Counted from the stretch's first letter, positions 5,722 through 16,482 are shown. The stretch: 45,806 bases of DNA from an uncultured Monoglobus sp. (GCA_947625055.1 CANQMT010000021.1:1-45806); one strand, 5' to 3'. Notes: generated by a model not told the origin, from the sequence alone. Translations and numbers: made by a program.

Positions 5722-8070
5722 TTACTCCTGATCGGTGTCAGGATCTTTAACCCATTTTGCCGTGGCTGCTTCCGAATTAACCTTGCCGCCTATGCTGTCG
5801 GCAAAATATGTTACTCCGTCAACCACAATATATCCAACCGCATAATAAGTTTCATCAAAGTTACCTTCAGCTATTTCCGTTAGATCGCCGTAGAAACCGT
5901 TTTCAACGCTTTCTCCATTTACTATATGTTTTTCTTGATCTTGGATGAGGCCGTTGCTATTAATGAAGTAGAAACCGTATTCGGTAACATTTCCCGTGCC
6001 GACATACTCCTGCAGATAGCGAATTATGCCGTACTTGGTTGTATTTGCATCATTACCTTTATAGTAATAACCCGAGTCTGTGCCGGAGTCGCCGAAGCCG
6101 ACATCGTCCATCTTTACGATAAGAACCGAATACAAATCGGGAAGATACGAATTTTCTGTTTCGTCATTGAATTCCAAAGAGCCGCCTGTTAAATCTTCGG
6201 TAAGAACCAAAGGCATGGTGTATAATTTCAGAGTTGTACCGCCCGCCTTGGCAAATTCAACGCCCTGATTTGTCGCCATTATTATCTGTGAGCCGCCATT
6301 CCCGTCATTCAAAGTAACCTGAACAGCCTTGCCGTGGTTATTGCCGAGATAATAGATATTATACGTACCCTTATCGAGAATTAAATTGGTGATTTTAGGC
6401 AATACACCATTGCTCTTTCCAATATAGTTTAAGTAATTTTCGGTGTATTTGCTGTCAACATATTTAATTTCTTCGCGAGTAAACGCCCTTTTTGCGACAG
6501 GATCAACATTGGGCATAATTTCATATTGATTAGAATCCGTTTGATGTGTACCTTTACCATCAAAATTGCCTGTTACGCCGGGATATTCGCCCACAACATT
6601 TGCTTTGTTATAAAATCTGATGTACAAATAGTTGCCGGCGTATGTGCCCGTGCCGGTAATGTCAAGAGTTACCGCACCGCTGAGACCGGAAGGATCTGTT
6701 ATAGGAAGATCAACCAATTCATACGTTGTCCACTCACTTTCGTCCGTAGATACGTCTACCTTTTCTTCTGTTATCTGCGTATTGCCAACGCTTACCGAAA
6801 GACTCACTTTACTGCTTTTCGGCACAGCAAGACACACTCCCACGGTGTCATAGGAGCTATCAGCGAGATCAATATCCGGAAAAGTAAGCTGTGCTTTTTT
6901 ATTACTATTAAGATTAAAATTATCAAATCTCTTGAATTTATTTCCGTTTAAATCGGTGAATCCCTCCGCGTCAACAAATTCAGCGCCATTACTAATCGTT
7001 GCGGATTGCGAACCTGCATACATTGTTTTTCTGCCGTCCATGTCTATCGAATAACCGTACACACTTACAACGGTCACTGTGCATTCGGCGCTTGTAACTT
7101 TATTGCCGGCGGCAGTGTATGTGGCTTTAAATGTGGCATATGAGCCTATATCGGCGTTATCATCTACGGTAATTGTATATTTTCCGGTTTCATTATCCAT
7201 ATTGCCGTTGATTTTGTCTGTGCCATTGCCTTCTTTTGACCACACGATATTTTTAATCTCTGTTTCAGGACTTGTGACCGCCTCAAGCTTGGGAGTGATC
7301 GTTACGCTGCTTCCACGTTCAACGTTTTCAGATGTTTTATCAAGCGTAAGCTTAGGCTCCGGCGCGGCAACGGATACGCTTATGTTTTTAACGCTGTAGT
7401 TTATTCTGTAGTCGCCGTCATTAAAAGCCACCATATATAAGTTTGCCGGATTAACTCCGCTTCCTATACCCTCAAAAGTCGATGTTGTACCTGTGATATC
7501 TTTTGTATTCGTAGGACGTGTTGTTTGCGTTATTGTTTCGTTTTGGTTGTTAATTTTAAGCTCGATCGCATATTCTGAATCACCGGAGTCTGCAAAATAT
7601 CCGCCGATATTTAAGTCGCTTTTTCCCGGGTCATCTTTAGTAGCGCCAAGAGCGTCGTTATAGCCGGCCATATCTATCTGATTCCAATTGGTGTTGATTC
7701 TTGTTCTGATATAACGAGTATCATCAGTGCCGCTTTTGGGGCTTGACAGAGTTGAGGCGTCAGTGCCCAAAATATCAACATACTTTGTATAATGGAGTCC
7801 GTTTGAATTTGTTTGGGGATTACCCGCTTTACTATACACTATGGTGTATTTTATTGTGATTTCGCCCTTGTTTGCCATATTTTCTTTGTCTGTTTGGGAT
7901 AAATTCGACGTGAGGTCAATTCTTTGCGGTTCTGTTGTGTCGGTTGTAACGGTTATATTGTCATATTTGCCGTCTTCAGCCGCTAAAACTGTGTCGGGGG
8001 GGGGTACTAATAACATTGTCGTCATTACTGCCAATGCGAGCAGCAGTGATAAAAATTTAGATTTTCTCAT
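5722..8070 (-). CDS. Secreted Ig-like / carbohydrate-binding-like surface protein, unknown function
   Basis: A 782-residue exported protein with no enzyme motif I can recognise. It begins with a signal peptide (MRKSKFLSLLLALAVMTTML, cleavage after VLA). An Ig-like module follows at about 250-345 (KLTLDKTSENVERGSSVTI ... KATYTAAGNKVTSAECTVTV), then a beta-sandwich region with carbohydrate-binding-module features (about 350-520) and a C-terminal region rich in Gly, Asp and Tyr. There is no SLH domain, LPXTG motif or membrane anchor, so it is either released or held by another surface protein. The ATG at 8070 has GAAAGGG 8 nt upstream; an in-frame ATG at 8091 has none. A run of nine G on the plus strand (7996-8004) encodes PPP inside the signal peptide and could make expression phase-variable. 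Confidence 0.75.
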   Translation of the reverse strand: MRKSKFLSLLLALAVMTTMLLVPPPDTVLAAEDGKYDNITVTTDTTEPQRIDLTSNLSQTDKENMANKGEITIKYTIVYSKAGNPQTNSNGLHYTKYVDILGTDASTLSSPKSGTDDTRYIRTRINTNWNQIDMAGYNDALGATKDDPGKSDLNIGGYFADSGDSEYAIELKINNQNETITQTTRPTNTKDITGTTSTFEGIGSGVNPANLYMVAFNDGDYRINYSVKNISVSVAAPEPKLTLDKTSENVERGSSVTITPKLEAVTSPETEIKNIVWSKEGNGTDKINGNMDNETGKYTITVDDNADIGSYATFKATYTAAGNKVTSAECTVTVVSVYGYSIDMDGRKTMYAGSQSATISNGAEFVDAEGFTDLNGNKFKRFDNFNLNSNKKAQLTFPDIDLADSSYDTVGVCLAVPKSSKVSLSVSVGNTQITEEKVDVSTDESEWTTYELVDLPITDPSGLSGAVTLDITGTGTYAGNYLYIRFYNKANVVGEYPGVTGNFDGKGTHQTDSNQYEIMPNVDPVAKRAFTREEIKYVDSKYTENYLNYIGKSNGVLPKITNLILDKGTYNIYYLGNNHGKAVQVTLNDGNGGSQIIMATNQGVEFAKAGGTTLKLYTMPLVLTEDLTGGSLEFNDETENSYLPDLYSVLIVKMDDVGFGDSGTDSGYYYKGNDANTTKYGIIRYLQEYVGTGNVTEYGFYFINSNGLIQDQEKHIVNGESVENGFYGDLTEIAEGNFDETYYAVGYIVVDGVTYFADSIGGKVNSEAATAKWVKDPDTDQE
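7996..8004. repeat. Nine-G homopolymer in a signal-peptide coding region
   Basis: Nine consecutive G on the plus strand (CCCCCCCCC in the coding sense) encode Pro-Pro-Pro just after the hydrophobic core of the signal peptide. A gain or loss of one base would shift the frame and abolish the mature protein. This could be slipped-strand phase variation or an assembly error. Confidence 0.85.
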
Positions 8071-8184
8071 AATTGAATCCCTTTCTTTCATAAAAATTTG
8101 AGAATATAAATATTTAATTTTTTCGTATAAGCTTAAAGCGCTCGTTCGGGCACTTTAAAATCAACGATATACCAACCAAAACAT

Positions 8185-8213
8185 ATTATACTATATTTCG
8201 GTCTTAAAGTCAA
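8185..8213 (-). promoter_or_regulatory. SigA-type promoter of the secreted-protein operon
   Basis: On the minus strand TTGACT (8213-8208), a 17-bp spacer and TATAAT (8190-8185). The leader to the ATG at 8070 is about 108 nt and contains a short hairpin (AAAGTGC / GCGCTTT). The first 14 bases, TTGACTTTAAGACC, are identical to those of the promoter at 28668-28696. Confidence 0.8.
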
Positions 8214-8337
8214 TTATATAATTATAATATTTCATAAAAAGGACTATTTTTCAGTAGTCTGTATTTGCAAATACGTGAGGGGAAGAAAACAATAATATTT
8301 TCGCCCGTCGGTTTATTAAAATAGTTATAATAAAACT

Positions 8338-8423
8338 GCGAACTAAAAACAGTTTTGATATGATCGCCGGACCCGGTTCCGTCATGCCCCGCCCGGATGG
8401 CAAAGAAACTGTTTTCAGCTCGC
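8338..8423 (+). repeat. Inverted-repeat element (CGAGCTAAAAACAG ends), copy 2
   Basis: An 86-bp copy of the element at 4154-4238. The inverted ends pair with two A-C mismatches here. The core ACCCGGTTCCGTCATGCCCC is identical to copy 1, and the AT-rich flank GTTTATTAAAA upstream is also shared. Confidence 0.8.
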
Positions 8424-8515
8424 GCAAACCGCAAATTTTAGGGGTCTTAGGGAACGAATCCGCCCCTACGGCAATTTACACGCGTGTTTTCATAACAGTC
8501 AGAATAAAAGAAATA

Positions 8516-8542
8516 TAACCGCCTCGCCAAAGGAAGCGGTTA
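8516..8542 (-). terminator. Terminator of ilvD
   Basis: TAACCGC and GCGGTTA pair around a 13-nt loop. On the minus strand a T-rich stretch (TATTTCTTTTATT) follows, about 35 nt after the ilvD stop. Confidence 0.6.
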
Positions 8543-8576
8543 CATATTGTAGCTGTAAAATTTTTTGTCAACCGTT

Positions 8577-10238
<1,662 letters not shown>

Positions 10239-10275
10239 ATCTTTCACTCTCCTTGAAAACTCAAAATCTTTCATT

Positions 10276-10304
10276 ATTATATAACAGTTTTTTTGCCGTG
10301 TCAA
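10276..10304 (-). promoter_or_regulatory. Consensus SigA promoter of ilvD
   Basis: On the minus strand a perfect TTGACA (10304-10299), 17-bp spacer, TATAAT (10281-10276). The leader to the ATG is about 30 nt, so there is no room for a T-box or classical attenuator. Confidence 0.9.
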
Positions 10305-10319
10305 TAGAGCATTATTTTG

Positions 10320-10348
10320 TTGCAAAAATGCGCGCGATCGTGTATAAT
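10320..10348 (+). promoter_or_regulatory. SigA-type promoter of the patatin-like gene
   Basis: TTGCAA (10320-10325), 17-bp spacer, TATAAT (10343-10348). It is back to back with the ilvD promoter, with 15 bp between the two -35 boxes. The mRNA leader is only about 14 nt. Confidence 0.8.
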
Positions 10349-10367
10349 AAAAGCGAGGTGATATATT

Positions 10368-11402
10368 ATGAAAGAAATCGGACTGGTCCTGCAGGGCGGC
10401 GGAGCGCGCGGCGCGTATCAGATCGGCGTGTGGCGGGCGCTCGACGAGTTCTGCGTGACCGAGCACATAAACGGCGTTTCGGGCGCGTCGGTGGGCGCAT
10501 TGAACGGCGCGATCTTCGCCTCGGGCGATTTTGAGACCGCAAGGCGGATATGGGAAAACATTTCACCCGATCAGGTTTTTAAGAAAAACTCGCGGCTGAT
10601 CGTGAATATCATAAACTTTCTCGACAAATTTGAAAATATCCCGAAAACCGACGCAAAGAGCGCGATCTTTGGGGCGGCGCCCGCAGCGGCCTCGCTCGTA
10701 AAGAATCTGAGCATGCCCGACGACCCCGAGGCGGGCGGACTGCACGACCTGATACTCAACAATCTGAACTTTGAGGCGCTGCGGCGGTTTGCCGGGCCGG
10801 TGTACGCTATGTGCACGCCGCTCGACCCCGCGGAGTATCTGAAAACCGGGCCTGTGGCCTTTGATCTGACGCAAAAGACCAACGCCGAGATCCTGAACAT
10901 TCTGCTGGCGAGCTCGGCAATTCCGTTCCTGTTCAACGACGTGAGCATTGACGGAAAAAAGTACATAGACGGTGGAATAAAATTCTTCGGCGACAACATT
11001 CCGGTCGAGCCGCTATACGTCGAAGGGTTCAGGCGGTTCATTGCGGTTTATATAACGATCAAGTCGAACGGAGCCGCGCGGGAGTTCGCGGACGCGGAAA
11101 ATTTCCCCGACGCGGAGATCACCAACATTCTTCCCGGCGAGACGTCCGCGCGGCTTTTGGAAAAGCCCGCGTCGCTGGTGCTGTTTGAGAAGGACTACGC
11201 GCGGGCGCTGATCGAGTGCGGCTACTGCGACGCGGTGGCGCAGCTCTCGCCCCTGTGCGAGCAGGGCATGACCTCGGCGGACTATCTCGCGACATTCAAA
11301 GAATGCCGCGCCGACAGAGACAGATTTTTCAGGAAGCGCATCACTGCCGCCCTTGCCCCCGACGCCGCGAAAACGGTGCTTGAATTCGTCCAAAAACGAT
11401 AA
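10368..11402 (+). CDS. Patatin-like phospholipase family protein
   Basis: A 344-residue cytoplasmic patatin-like serine hydrolase, expected to cleave acyl groups from phospholipids or related lipids with a Ser-Asp dyad. The family motifs are all present: the oxyanion loop GGGARG (10-15), the nucleophile elbow GASVG with Ser41 (39-43), and the catalytic Asp201 in YIDGG. There is no signal peptide or membrane helix. The start has GAGGTG 8 nt upstream and a strong promoter. The gene stands alone, divergent from ilvD and convergent with a small RNA candidate whose A-rich 3' end overlaps its stop codon. The substrate is not predictable. Confidence 0.93.
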   Translation: MKEIGLVLQGGGARGAYQIGVWRALDEFCVTEHINGVSGASVGALNGAIFASGDFETARRIWENISPDQVFKKNSRLIVNIINFLDKFENIPKTDAKSAIFGAAPAAASLVKNLSMPDDPEAGGLHDLILNNLNFEALRRFAGPVYAMCTPLDPAEYLKTGPVAFDLTQKTNAEILNILLASSAIPFLFNDVSIDGKKYIDGGIKFFGDNIPVEPLYVEGFRRFIAVYITIKSNGAAREFADAENFPDAEITNILPGETSARLLEKPASLVLFEKDYARALIECGYCDAVAQLSPLCEQGMTSADYLATFKECRADRDRFFRKRITAALAPDAAKTVLEFVQKR

Positions 11403-11483
11403 AAAAATAAGGCCGTTTGGGGGAACGGCCTTATAAAATTAAAGGGAGGGAGTTATGTTTAAACTCTGCAGCTTACCGCTGCG
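11401..11483 (-). ncRNA. Candidate trans-acting small RNA with C-rich core, copy 1
   Basis: A predicted transcript of about 83 nt. On the minus strand an extended -10 (TGTTATAAT at 11498-11490) is followed by a 5' hairpin (GCAGC-GGTAA-GCTGC), the unpaired core AACATAACTCCCTCCCTTT, and a terminator hairpin (AAGGCCGTT / AACGGCCTT) with TTATTTTTTT. A second copy with the same core but different hairpin sequences lies at 34064-34148. The core CUCCCUCCC is complementary to GGAGGGAG-type Shine-Dalgarno sites, as in C-rich Gram-positive sRNAs such as RoxS/RsaE. The -35 region is weak. Read as an sRNA by inference; it might instead be a leader or 3' remnant. Confidence 0.6.
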
Positions 11484-11592
11484 ATTATTATTATAACACA
11501 TCCCTTGAAATGTGGGTGAATATTCTGTAAAGAAAAAATTAACTAATTATGAATTATTCCTCGAATTTTCACGCATTTTGTCAGAACGCGAT

Positions 11593-12372
11593 TTAAGCGT
11601 CCGTTCCTCTTTCAATCGAAATAACGCTGACAGCGCCTGTCTCGGGCGCGAACAGGAATGTCTGGGTCACGCGGGTCGAATCGTTGGGCGGAACCTGATC
11701 GCCGCTGAAGTCGCTTCCCACATAGGTGAAGTCGTCGCCGTCCTGCTTATAATATCTCGCCGCTCTTGTGGTCGAAACGTCGTTGTTCTCGTCGTCGGGC
11801 TTGTTGTAGTCGTCTCCGTAGACAGAGATGAACTCGTCAAGGGACGAACCGAGCTTCACGCCGTGAGGGGTCACAAATCTTTCGGGGTCGTCGCTGCCCT
11901 CCATGTTTCCGGCGGCGACAACGAGGCGGCTCGCCTTGTTGTCTGAGTCATACTGAACGGCAATTCCGCTGTAAAATCTGTTGCCCTGAGAGTCCACAGT
12001 TTTGGGCTGACCGATAAGGCTTTCGATGTCGTCCATGCTCATGCCGACGCTTATCAGCGCGCCGCTCATCGTGTCGACAAATCCGAGGTCCTCATCGTCA
12101 AAATCATACTGGTCGTCGCCCTCGCGGGGCTCAACCGCGACGTCAACTCCGCCGCCCTCGGCGGGCTTGATGTTGTCGCCCTCGGCCTCGAACTGATGAG
12201 GAACCGACTCGGCGGCATATGGCGTCGCGTCCGGATTGGACTCGGGCCGCTCGGCCGTGCTCTCGGTCAGGCCGCCGGAGTCGGTAGCCTTTTTGCCGCA
12301 GCCCGCGAAAACTCCCGCCGCGAGCAGAGCGCTCAGCGCGATGCATATTAATTTCTTTGACTTGATCATCAT
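11593..12372 (-). CDS. Lipoprotein with two SmpA/BLIP-like repeats, unknown function
   Basis: A 259-residue lipoprotein with lipobox VFAGC (Cys24 becomes lipidated) after a short signal peptide, then an acidic low-complexity linker to about residue 100. The globular part contains two similar segments, ISVGMSMDDIESLIGQPKTV and a later GVKLGSSLDEFISVYGDDY, resembling the small alpha/beta repeat of SmpA/OmlA and beta-lactamase-inhibitor-like proteins (inference from pattern). No catalytic motif is seen. It should sit on the outer face of the membrane. AAGGAG lies 5 nt before the first of two adjacent ATGs. Upstream is a direct repeat of TGTGGTTGTATTAT (about 12410-12433) containing a possible -10. 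No functional partner is evident. Confidence 0.7.
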   Translation of the reverse strand: MMIKSKKLICIALSALLAAGVFAGCGKKATDSGGLTESTAERPESNPDATPYAAESVPHQFEAEGDNIKPAEGGGVDVAVEPREGDDQYDFDDEDLGFVDTMSGALISVGMSMDDIESLIGQPKTVDSQGNRFYSGIAVQYDSDNKASRLVVAAGNMEGSDDPERFVTPHGVKLGSSLDEFISVYGDDYNKPDDENNDVSTTRAARYYKQDGDDFTYVGSDFSGDQVPPNDSTRVTQTFLFAPETGAVSVISIERGTDA

Positions 12373-12487
12373 AATCTCTCCTTTGTGCTCAAAAGTCTTA
12401 ATTTTGTGGTTGTATTATGTGGTTGTATTATACAGTATTTTTGTCTTTAAGTTATGTCCTTATTTTAAACAAATTATAAAATTTTGA

Positions 12488-14374
12488 TTACTTGTTTTTA
12501 AGCCATACCATAAGCACCGCAATGTCGGCCGGGCTGACGCCCGATATTCTGGATGCCTGCCCGAGCGACGCGGGCCTTATCGCGCCGAGCTTCTGGCGCG
12601 CCTCAAGGCGGAGGCCGTCGATCTTTTCGTAATCAATATCGTCGGGAAGCTTTTTGCTCTCCATTTTGCGGAACCGATCGGCCTGCTTTTTCTGGCGCTC
12701 GATATATCCGGCGTATTTTATGCTGATCTCGACCTGCTCTTGCACGTCCGCGGGAAGGTCAGGGCGCTCCTTGTCGATCCCGGCCATGCCGCCGTAGCTC
12801 ACGTTCGGCCGCCTCAAAAGCTCGTCGCCCCGAACGCCCGTATTAAGCGGCGCGGAGCCGACGCTTTCAAGATACGCGTTGACCTCCCGCGACGGCGGGA
12901 AAACCAGTTTTTCAAGCCGCTTTATCTCGCTTTCGATCAGCCGCTTTTTCTCAAGGAATTTCCGGTACCGCTCTTCCGTGATCAGGCCGAGCTCGTAGCC
13001 CTTTTGGGTCAGGCGAAGGTCGGCGTTGTCCTGCCTAAGCAGCAGGCGGTACTCGCTGCGCGAGGTCATCATGCGGTAGGGCTCGTTGGTGCCCTTTGTG
13101 ACGAGGTCGTCGATCAGCGTTCCGATATACGCCTCGGAGCGGTCAAGCGTGAACGGAGGTCTGCCCGAAAGCTTGAGCGCAGCGTTTATGCCCGCGATCA
13201 GGCCCTGCGCCGCGGCTTCCTCATAGCCCGAGGTGCCGTTGAACTGCCCCGCGCCGTAGAGACCGCCGATGTTCTTGAACTCCAGCGTCGGGTAAAGCTG
13301 CAGCGGGTCGGCGCAGTCGTACTCGATCGCGTATGCGCTGCGCATGACGCGGGCGTTCTCAAAGCCCGGCAGCGAGTGGAGCATCTCGATCTGCACCTCC
13401 TCGGGCATGCTGCTTGAAAAGCCCTGGAGATATATCTCCTCGGTTTTAAGGCCCATCGGCTCCACAAAGAGCTGGTGCCGCTCCTTATCGGCAAAGCGCA
13501 CCACCTTGTCCTCGATCGAGGGACAGTAGCGCGGGCCTATTCCGGTTATGCCGCCGCTGCCGTAGATCGGCGAGCGGTCCAGGTTCTCGTTGATTATCCT
13601 GTGCGTCTCCTCGCCCGTGTAGGTTATGTGGCAGGATATTTTGTTCTCAAGATTTTTCGGGTCTGTCTCAAACGAGAACGGGATAATTTCCTCGTCGCCC
13701 TTTTGCTCCTCAAGCTCCGAAAAGTCAATGCTGCGGCGGTTTATCCGCGGCGGAGTCCCGGTCTTGAAGCGGCGCAGCTTAACGCCGATCCTCTCAAGGT
13801 TTTTCGACAGCTCCCGCGCGGGGAACACGCCGTCGGGACCGCTTTCCTCGGAATACTCGCCGATGATTATTCTCGCCTTTAAATACGTTCCCGTGCAGAC
13901 TATCGCCGCGCGGCACAAAAACTCCGCGCCCGACGCGGTCACGACCGAGCGGACGTTATTGTTTTCGTCAAGGCGCACATCGACGATCTCGCCCTGACGC
14001 AGGTCAAGGTTGTCCTGCAGCTCTATACGATGCTTCATGTCGGCCTTGTAGTCAACGCGGTCGATCTGCGCGCGCAGCGAATGAACCGCGGGCCCTTTGC
14101 CGCGGTTGAGCATGCGCGACTGGATCATGTTCTCGTCCGCCGCCTTGCCCATTTCGCCGCCGAGCGCGTCGATCTCGCGCACCAGATGCCCCTTCGCGGT
14201 GCCGCCTATGCTCGGGTTGCACGGCAGATTCGCCACCGAGTCGAGGCTTATCGCGAAAATGCAGGTCTTCATGTTAAGGCGCGCAGAAGCGAGGGCGGCC
14301 TCTATTCCGGCGTGGCCGCCCCCGATAACTATTACGTCATATTTGTCTTTTGATGTGAATGTCGGTTCAGTCAA
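12488..14374 (-). CDS. mnmG: tRNA uridine-5-carboxymethylaminomethyl modification enzyme MnmG (GidA)
   Basis: MnmG with MnmE builds the 5-carboxymethylaminomethyl group on U34 of certain tRNAs, using FAD, NADH, glycine and methylene-tetrahydrofolate. The 628-residue protein has the family length, the FAD-binding [18 protein letters not shown] (17-34), [33 protein letters not shown], the [20 protein letters not shown] segment, and the C-terminal [12 protein letters not shown]. The likely start is the TTG at 14374 with GGAG 7 nt upstream; no in-frame ATG fits the family N-terminus. It lies 13 bp after fhs, so the two are probably co-transcribed, a plausible pairing since both use folate one-carbon units. 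The usual partner mnmE is not in the window. Confidence 0.96.
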   Translation of the reverse strand: MTEPTFTSKDKYDVIVIGGGHAGIEAALASARLNMKTCIFAISLDSVANLPCNPSIGGTAKGHLVREIDALGGEMGKAADENMIQSRMLNRGKGPAVHSLRAQIDRVDYKADMKHRIELQDNLDLRQGEIVDVRLDENNNVRSVVTASGAEFLCRAAIVCTGTYLKARIIIGEYSEESGPDGVFPARELSKNLERIGVKLRRFKTGTPPRINRRSIDFSELEEQKGDEEIIPFSFETDPKNLENKISCHITYTGEETHRIINENLDRSPIYGSGGITGIGPRYCPSIEDKVVRFADKERHQLFVEPMGLKTEEIYLQGFSSSMPEEVQIEMLHSLPGFENARVMRSAYAIEYDCADPLQLYPTLEFKNIGGLYGAGQFNGTSGYEEAAAQGLIAGINAALKLSGRPPFTLDRSEAYIGTLIDDLVTKGTNEPYRMMTSRSEYRLLLRQDNADLRLTQKGYELGLITEERYRKFLEKKRLIESEIKRLEKLVFPPSREVNAYLESVGSAPLNTGVRGDELLRRPNVSYGGMAGIDKERPDLPADVQEQVEISIKYAGYIERQKKQADRFRKMESKKLPDDIDYEKIDGLRLEARQKLGAIRPASLGQASRISGVSPADIAVLMVWLKNK

Positions 14375-14387
14375 ATTATCACTCCGT

Positions 14388-16061
14388 TTAGAACAGGCCG
14401 ACTATCGTGCCGTCCTTGTCTATGCTCATGTTGTTGGCGGCGGGAACTCTCGGCAGTCCGGGCATTGTCATGACCGCGCCGGTGAGCGCGACCAGAAATC
14501 CCGCTCCGCTCGACACCGTGACCTCGCGGATCGTTATCGAGAAGCCGCGGGGCCTTCCCAGAAGGTGCGGATCGTCGGACAGTGAATACTGTGTTTTTGC
14601 CATGCATACTGGGATCTTGTCATAGCCCAGCTTGGTCAGGTTCAGGATCTGGCTGTTCGCCACGCTTGTGTAGTTAACGCCGTCTGCGCCGTAGATCTCG
14701 CGGGCGATGATCTCGATCTTTTCCTTGATCGGCAGGCTCGCGTTATACAGCGGCTCAAACTCCGCAGGCTCGCTTTCAATCGTCTCAACGACCGCGTTCG
14801 CGAGATCGATGCCGCCGTCGCCGCCCTTGGCGAAAACTTCGCACATCGAGCATTTAACGCCCATATCCGCGCAGTATTCTTTTATGTAATCGAGCTCGGC
14901 GTCGGTGTCGGTGTCAAATCTGTTGATCGCCACAACCACCGGCACGCCGTATTTCTTCATGTTCTCAATGTGCTTGCCCATGTTGACGATTCCGGCCTTG
15001 AGCGCGTCAAGGTTCTCGCTCTTTAAAGCGTCCGCGGCAAGGCTGCCGCTGTTGTATTTGAGCGCCTTCGCGGTCGCCACCAGAACCACGCATGACGGGC
15101 TGAGGCCCGCGGCGCGGCACTTTATGTCCATAAACTTCTCGGCGCCCAGATCGCTGCCGAAGCCCGCCTCGGTGATGCAGTAATCCGCCAGCTTGAGTCC
15201 GGCCTTGGTGGCGCGGATCGAGTTGCAGCCGTGGGCTATGTTGGCGAACGGGCCGCCGTGCATCAGGCAGGGCGTGTTCTCAAGCGTCTGCACCAGATTC
15301 GGCTTCAACGCGTCGTGCAGCAGCAGCGTCATTGCTCCGTCCACCTTGAGCTGACCGGCAGTTACCGGCTCGCCCGAAAGGTTGTAGCCTATGACTATGC
15401 GGCTGATGCGGTCGCGCAGATCGTCAAGATCGGTCGAGAGGCACAAAATGGCCATGATCTCGCTGGCTACCGTGATGTTGAACCCGTCCTGACGCGGAAA
15501 TCCGTTTATCTTGCCGCCCAGACCCACAACGACCTCGCGCAGGGCGCGGTCGTTCATGTCCATGCAGCGCTTCCATGTTATCCTGCGGGCGTCGATCTGA
15601 AGCTCGTTGCCCTGGTGGATGTGGTTGTCGATCGCGGCCGACAGCAGATTGTTCGCCGCCGTGATAGCGTGCATATCGCCCGTGAAGTGCAGATTGATGT
15701 CCTCCATAGGCACTACCTGAGCGTAGCCGCCGCCCGCGGCGCCGCCCTTTATTCCCATAACGGGGCCCATTGAGGGCTCGCGCAGGGCGATTATTGCGTT
15801 TTTGCCGATCTTGGGCATCGCCTCGCCGAGGCCCACCGTCACGGTCGTCTTTCCCTCGCCCGCGGGGGTGGGGTTGATCGCGGTAACAAGAATTAGCTTG
15901 CCGTCGGGCTTATCCTCAAGGCTCTGCAAATAGTCCTCGCTGATCTTCGCCTTGTATTTTCCGTAAAGCTCAATGTCGTCCGCTCCCATTCCGAGAGTGC
16001 GGGCGATCTCGCCGATAGGCAGCATGCTCGCGCTTTGAGCTATCTCAATATCGGTTTTCAT
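14388..16061 (-). CDS. fhs: Formate--tetrahydrofolate ligase
   Basis: Fhs couples formate to tetrahydrofolate with ATP, giving 10-formyl-THF for purines, formyl-Met and, in acetogens, the methyl branch of the Wood-Ljungdahl pathway. The 557-residue length fits. The nucleotide-binding loop TPAGEGKTT is at 65-73, followed by [57 protein letters not shown] and [15 protein letters not shown], all family signatures. The ATG has AAAGGAGG 8 nt upstream. A promoter (TTTACA-N17-TATTAT) lies about 95 nt upstream; I looked for a THF riboswitch in the leader and did not see one. It is the first gene of a unit with mnmG. On its own it does not prove acetogenesis. Confidence 0.97.
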   Translation of the reverse strand: MKTDIEIAQSASMLPIGEIARTLGMGADDIELYGKYKAKISEDYLQSLEDKPDGKLILVTAINPTPAGEGKTTVTVGLGEAMPKIGKNAIIALREPSMGPVMGIKGGAAGGGYAQVVPMEDINLHFTGDMHAITAANNLLSAAIDNHIHQGNELQIDARRITWKRCMDMNDRALREVVVGLGGKINGFPRQDGFNITVASEIMAILCLSTDLDDLRDRISRIVIGYNLSGEPVTAGQLKVDGAMTLLLHDALKPNLVQTLENTPCLMHGGPFANIAHGCNSIRATKAGLKLADYCITEAGFGSDLGAEKFMDIKCRAAGLSPSCVVLVATAKALKYNSGSLAADALKSENLDALKAGIVNMGKHIENMKKYGVPVVVAINRFDTDTDAELDYIKEYCADMGVKCSMCEVFAKGGDGGIDLANAVVETIESEPAEFEPLYNASLPIKEKIEIIAREIYGADGVNYTSVANSQILNLTKLGYDKIPVCMAKTQYSLSDDPHLLGRPRGFSITIREVTVSSGAGFLVALTGAVMTMPGLPRVPAANNMSIDKDGTIVGLF

Positions 16062-16156
16062 AATTTTGCCTCCTTTTAATTGTGCTTTTTGATCGCGCGT
16101 TTTAATTGCGTTTTTGTAAAATTACAGCCGATCCTGTCTCGTTCTTTCTAATCAGA

Positions 16157-16185
16157 ATAATAACACAGTTTGCCTGTGATGTAAA
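16157..16185 (-). promoter_or_regulatory. SigA-type promoter of fhs-mnmG
   Basis: On the minus strand TTTACA (16185-16180), 17-bp spacer, TATTAT (16162-16157). The spacer contains the inverted repeat CACAG-GCAAA-CTGTG, which could be an operator. Confidence 0.7.
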
Positions 16186-16205
16186 TAATTTTTTGAAAAA
16201 TTTTC

Positions 16206-16232
16206 ACCAAAACTCGGTTTTGTCATAATATA
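16206..16232 (+). promoter_or_regulatory. Possible sporulation (SigK-like) promoter of the Cys-rich peptide gene
   Basis: AC (16206-16207), a 16-bp gap and CATAATATA (16224-16232) match the SigK pattern AC-N16/17-CATAnnnTA. No good SigA promoter is visible ahead of this gene. The motif is short and could occur by chance. Confidence 0.35.
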
Positions 16233-16262
16233 CATTGAAAACAGTTTAGGAGGTGCTTTTAC

Positions 16263-16364
16263 ATGAACGGATGCTTTGGAGGAAACAACTGCCTGTGGAT
16301 AATTATCCTGATAATTCTCATAAGCTGCTGCGGCTGCGGCTGCGGAGACAACGGCTGCTGCTGA
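16263..16364 (+). CDS. 33-residue Cys-rich membrane peptide
   Basis: Begins MNGCFGGNNCLWIIILIILI and continues into a Cys/Gly tail with the pattern SCCGCGCGDNGCC. It has a short hydrophilic start, one strongly hydrophobic helix and seven Cys in the last 13 residues. AGGAGGTG lies about 8 nt upstream. The next gene (16483) encodes a clear paralogue with the same GGNNCLWIIILIILISCC block, and the conservation at codon level argues that both are translated. Peptides of this build occur in spore-forming Firmicutes (compare YjcZ-like sporulation peptides) and are sometimes labelled high-cysteine proteins. The function is not known to me; a spore-envelope role is inference from composition and the possible SigK promoter. 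Confidence 0.75.
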   Translation: MNGCFGGNNCLWIIILIILISCCGCGCGDNGCC

Positions 16365-16388
16365 TCTGAGCGGCGCGGGTAAAGCAAG

Positions 16389-16451
16389 ACGCGGCGGTAT
16401 GCGGCGTATTCTTTGGAAATACATAAGTCTATGCCGCATACCGCCGTGCGT
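16389..16451. other. Long stem-loop between the two Cys-rich peptide genes
   Basis: GGCGGTATGCGGC (16393-16405) pairs perfectly with GCCGCATACCGCC (16433-16445), extended by ACGC/GCGT with a small bulge. The loop holds a second small hairpin. There is no T-run, so it is not a classical terminator; it may be an mRNA stabiliser, a processing site or a small palindromic insertion. Confidence 0.6.
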
Positions 16452-16482
16452 AACAGCCTAAATATTAAAGGAGGTGCGAAGT

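Larger units (their letters stand above)
8214..8576. other. Non-coding gap between two minus-strand genes
   Basis: Holds the second copy of the CGAGCTAAAAACAG inverted-repeat element (8338-8423), a degenerate half of the GGGCGGAT palindrome (about 8457-8468), and the ilvD terminator hairpin (8516-8542). I see no gene. Confidence 0.65.

Noticed and set aside
10239..10275. A T-box or leucine-type attenuator before ilvD
   Set aside because: The leader from the consensus promoter to the ATG is only about 30 nt.
10239..10466. Extended N-terminus of IlvD (76 residues)
   Set aside because: It crosses the consensus promoter and the divergent promoter, has no homology to the family, and the ATG at 10238 has a good site.
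13198..13494. Short Arg/Ser-rich frames inside mnmG and other genes
   Set aside because: Shadow frames of GC-rich coding sequence with no independent signals.
16062..16156. A tetrahydrofolate riboswitch before fhs
   Set aside because: The leader is short and A-rich and I could not find the conserved helices or junction bases of the known THF riboswitch classes.
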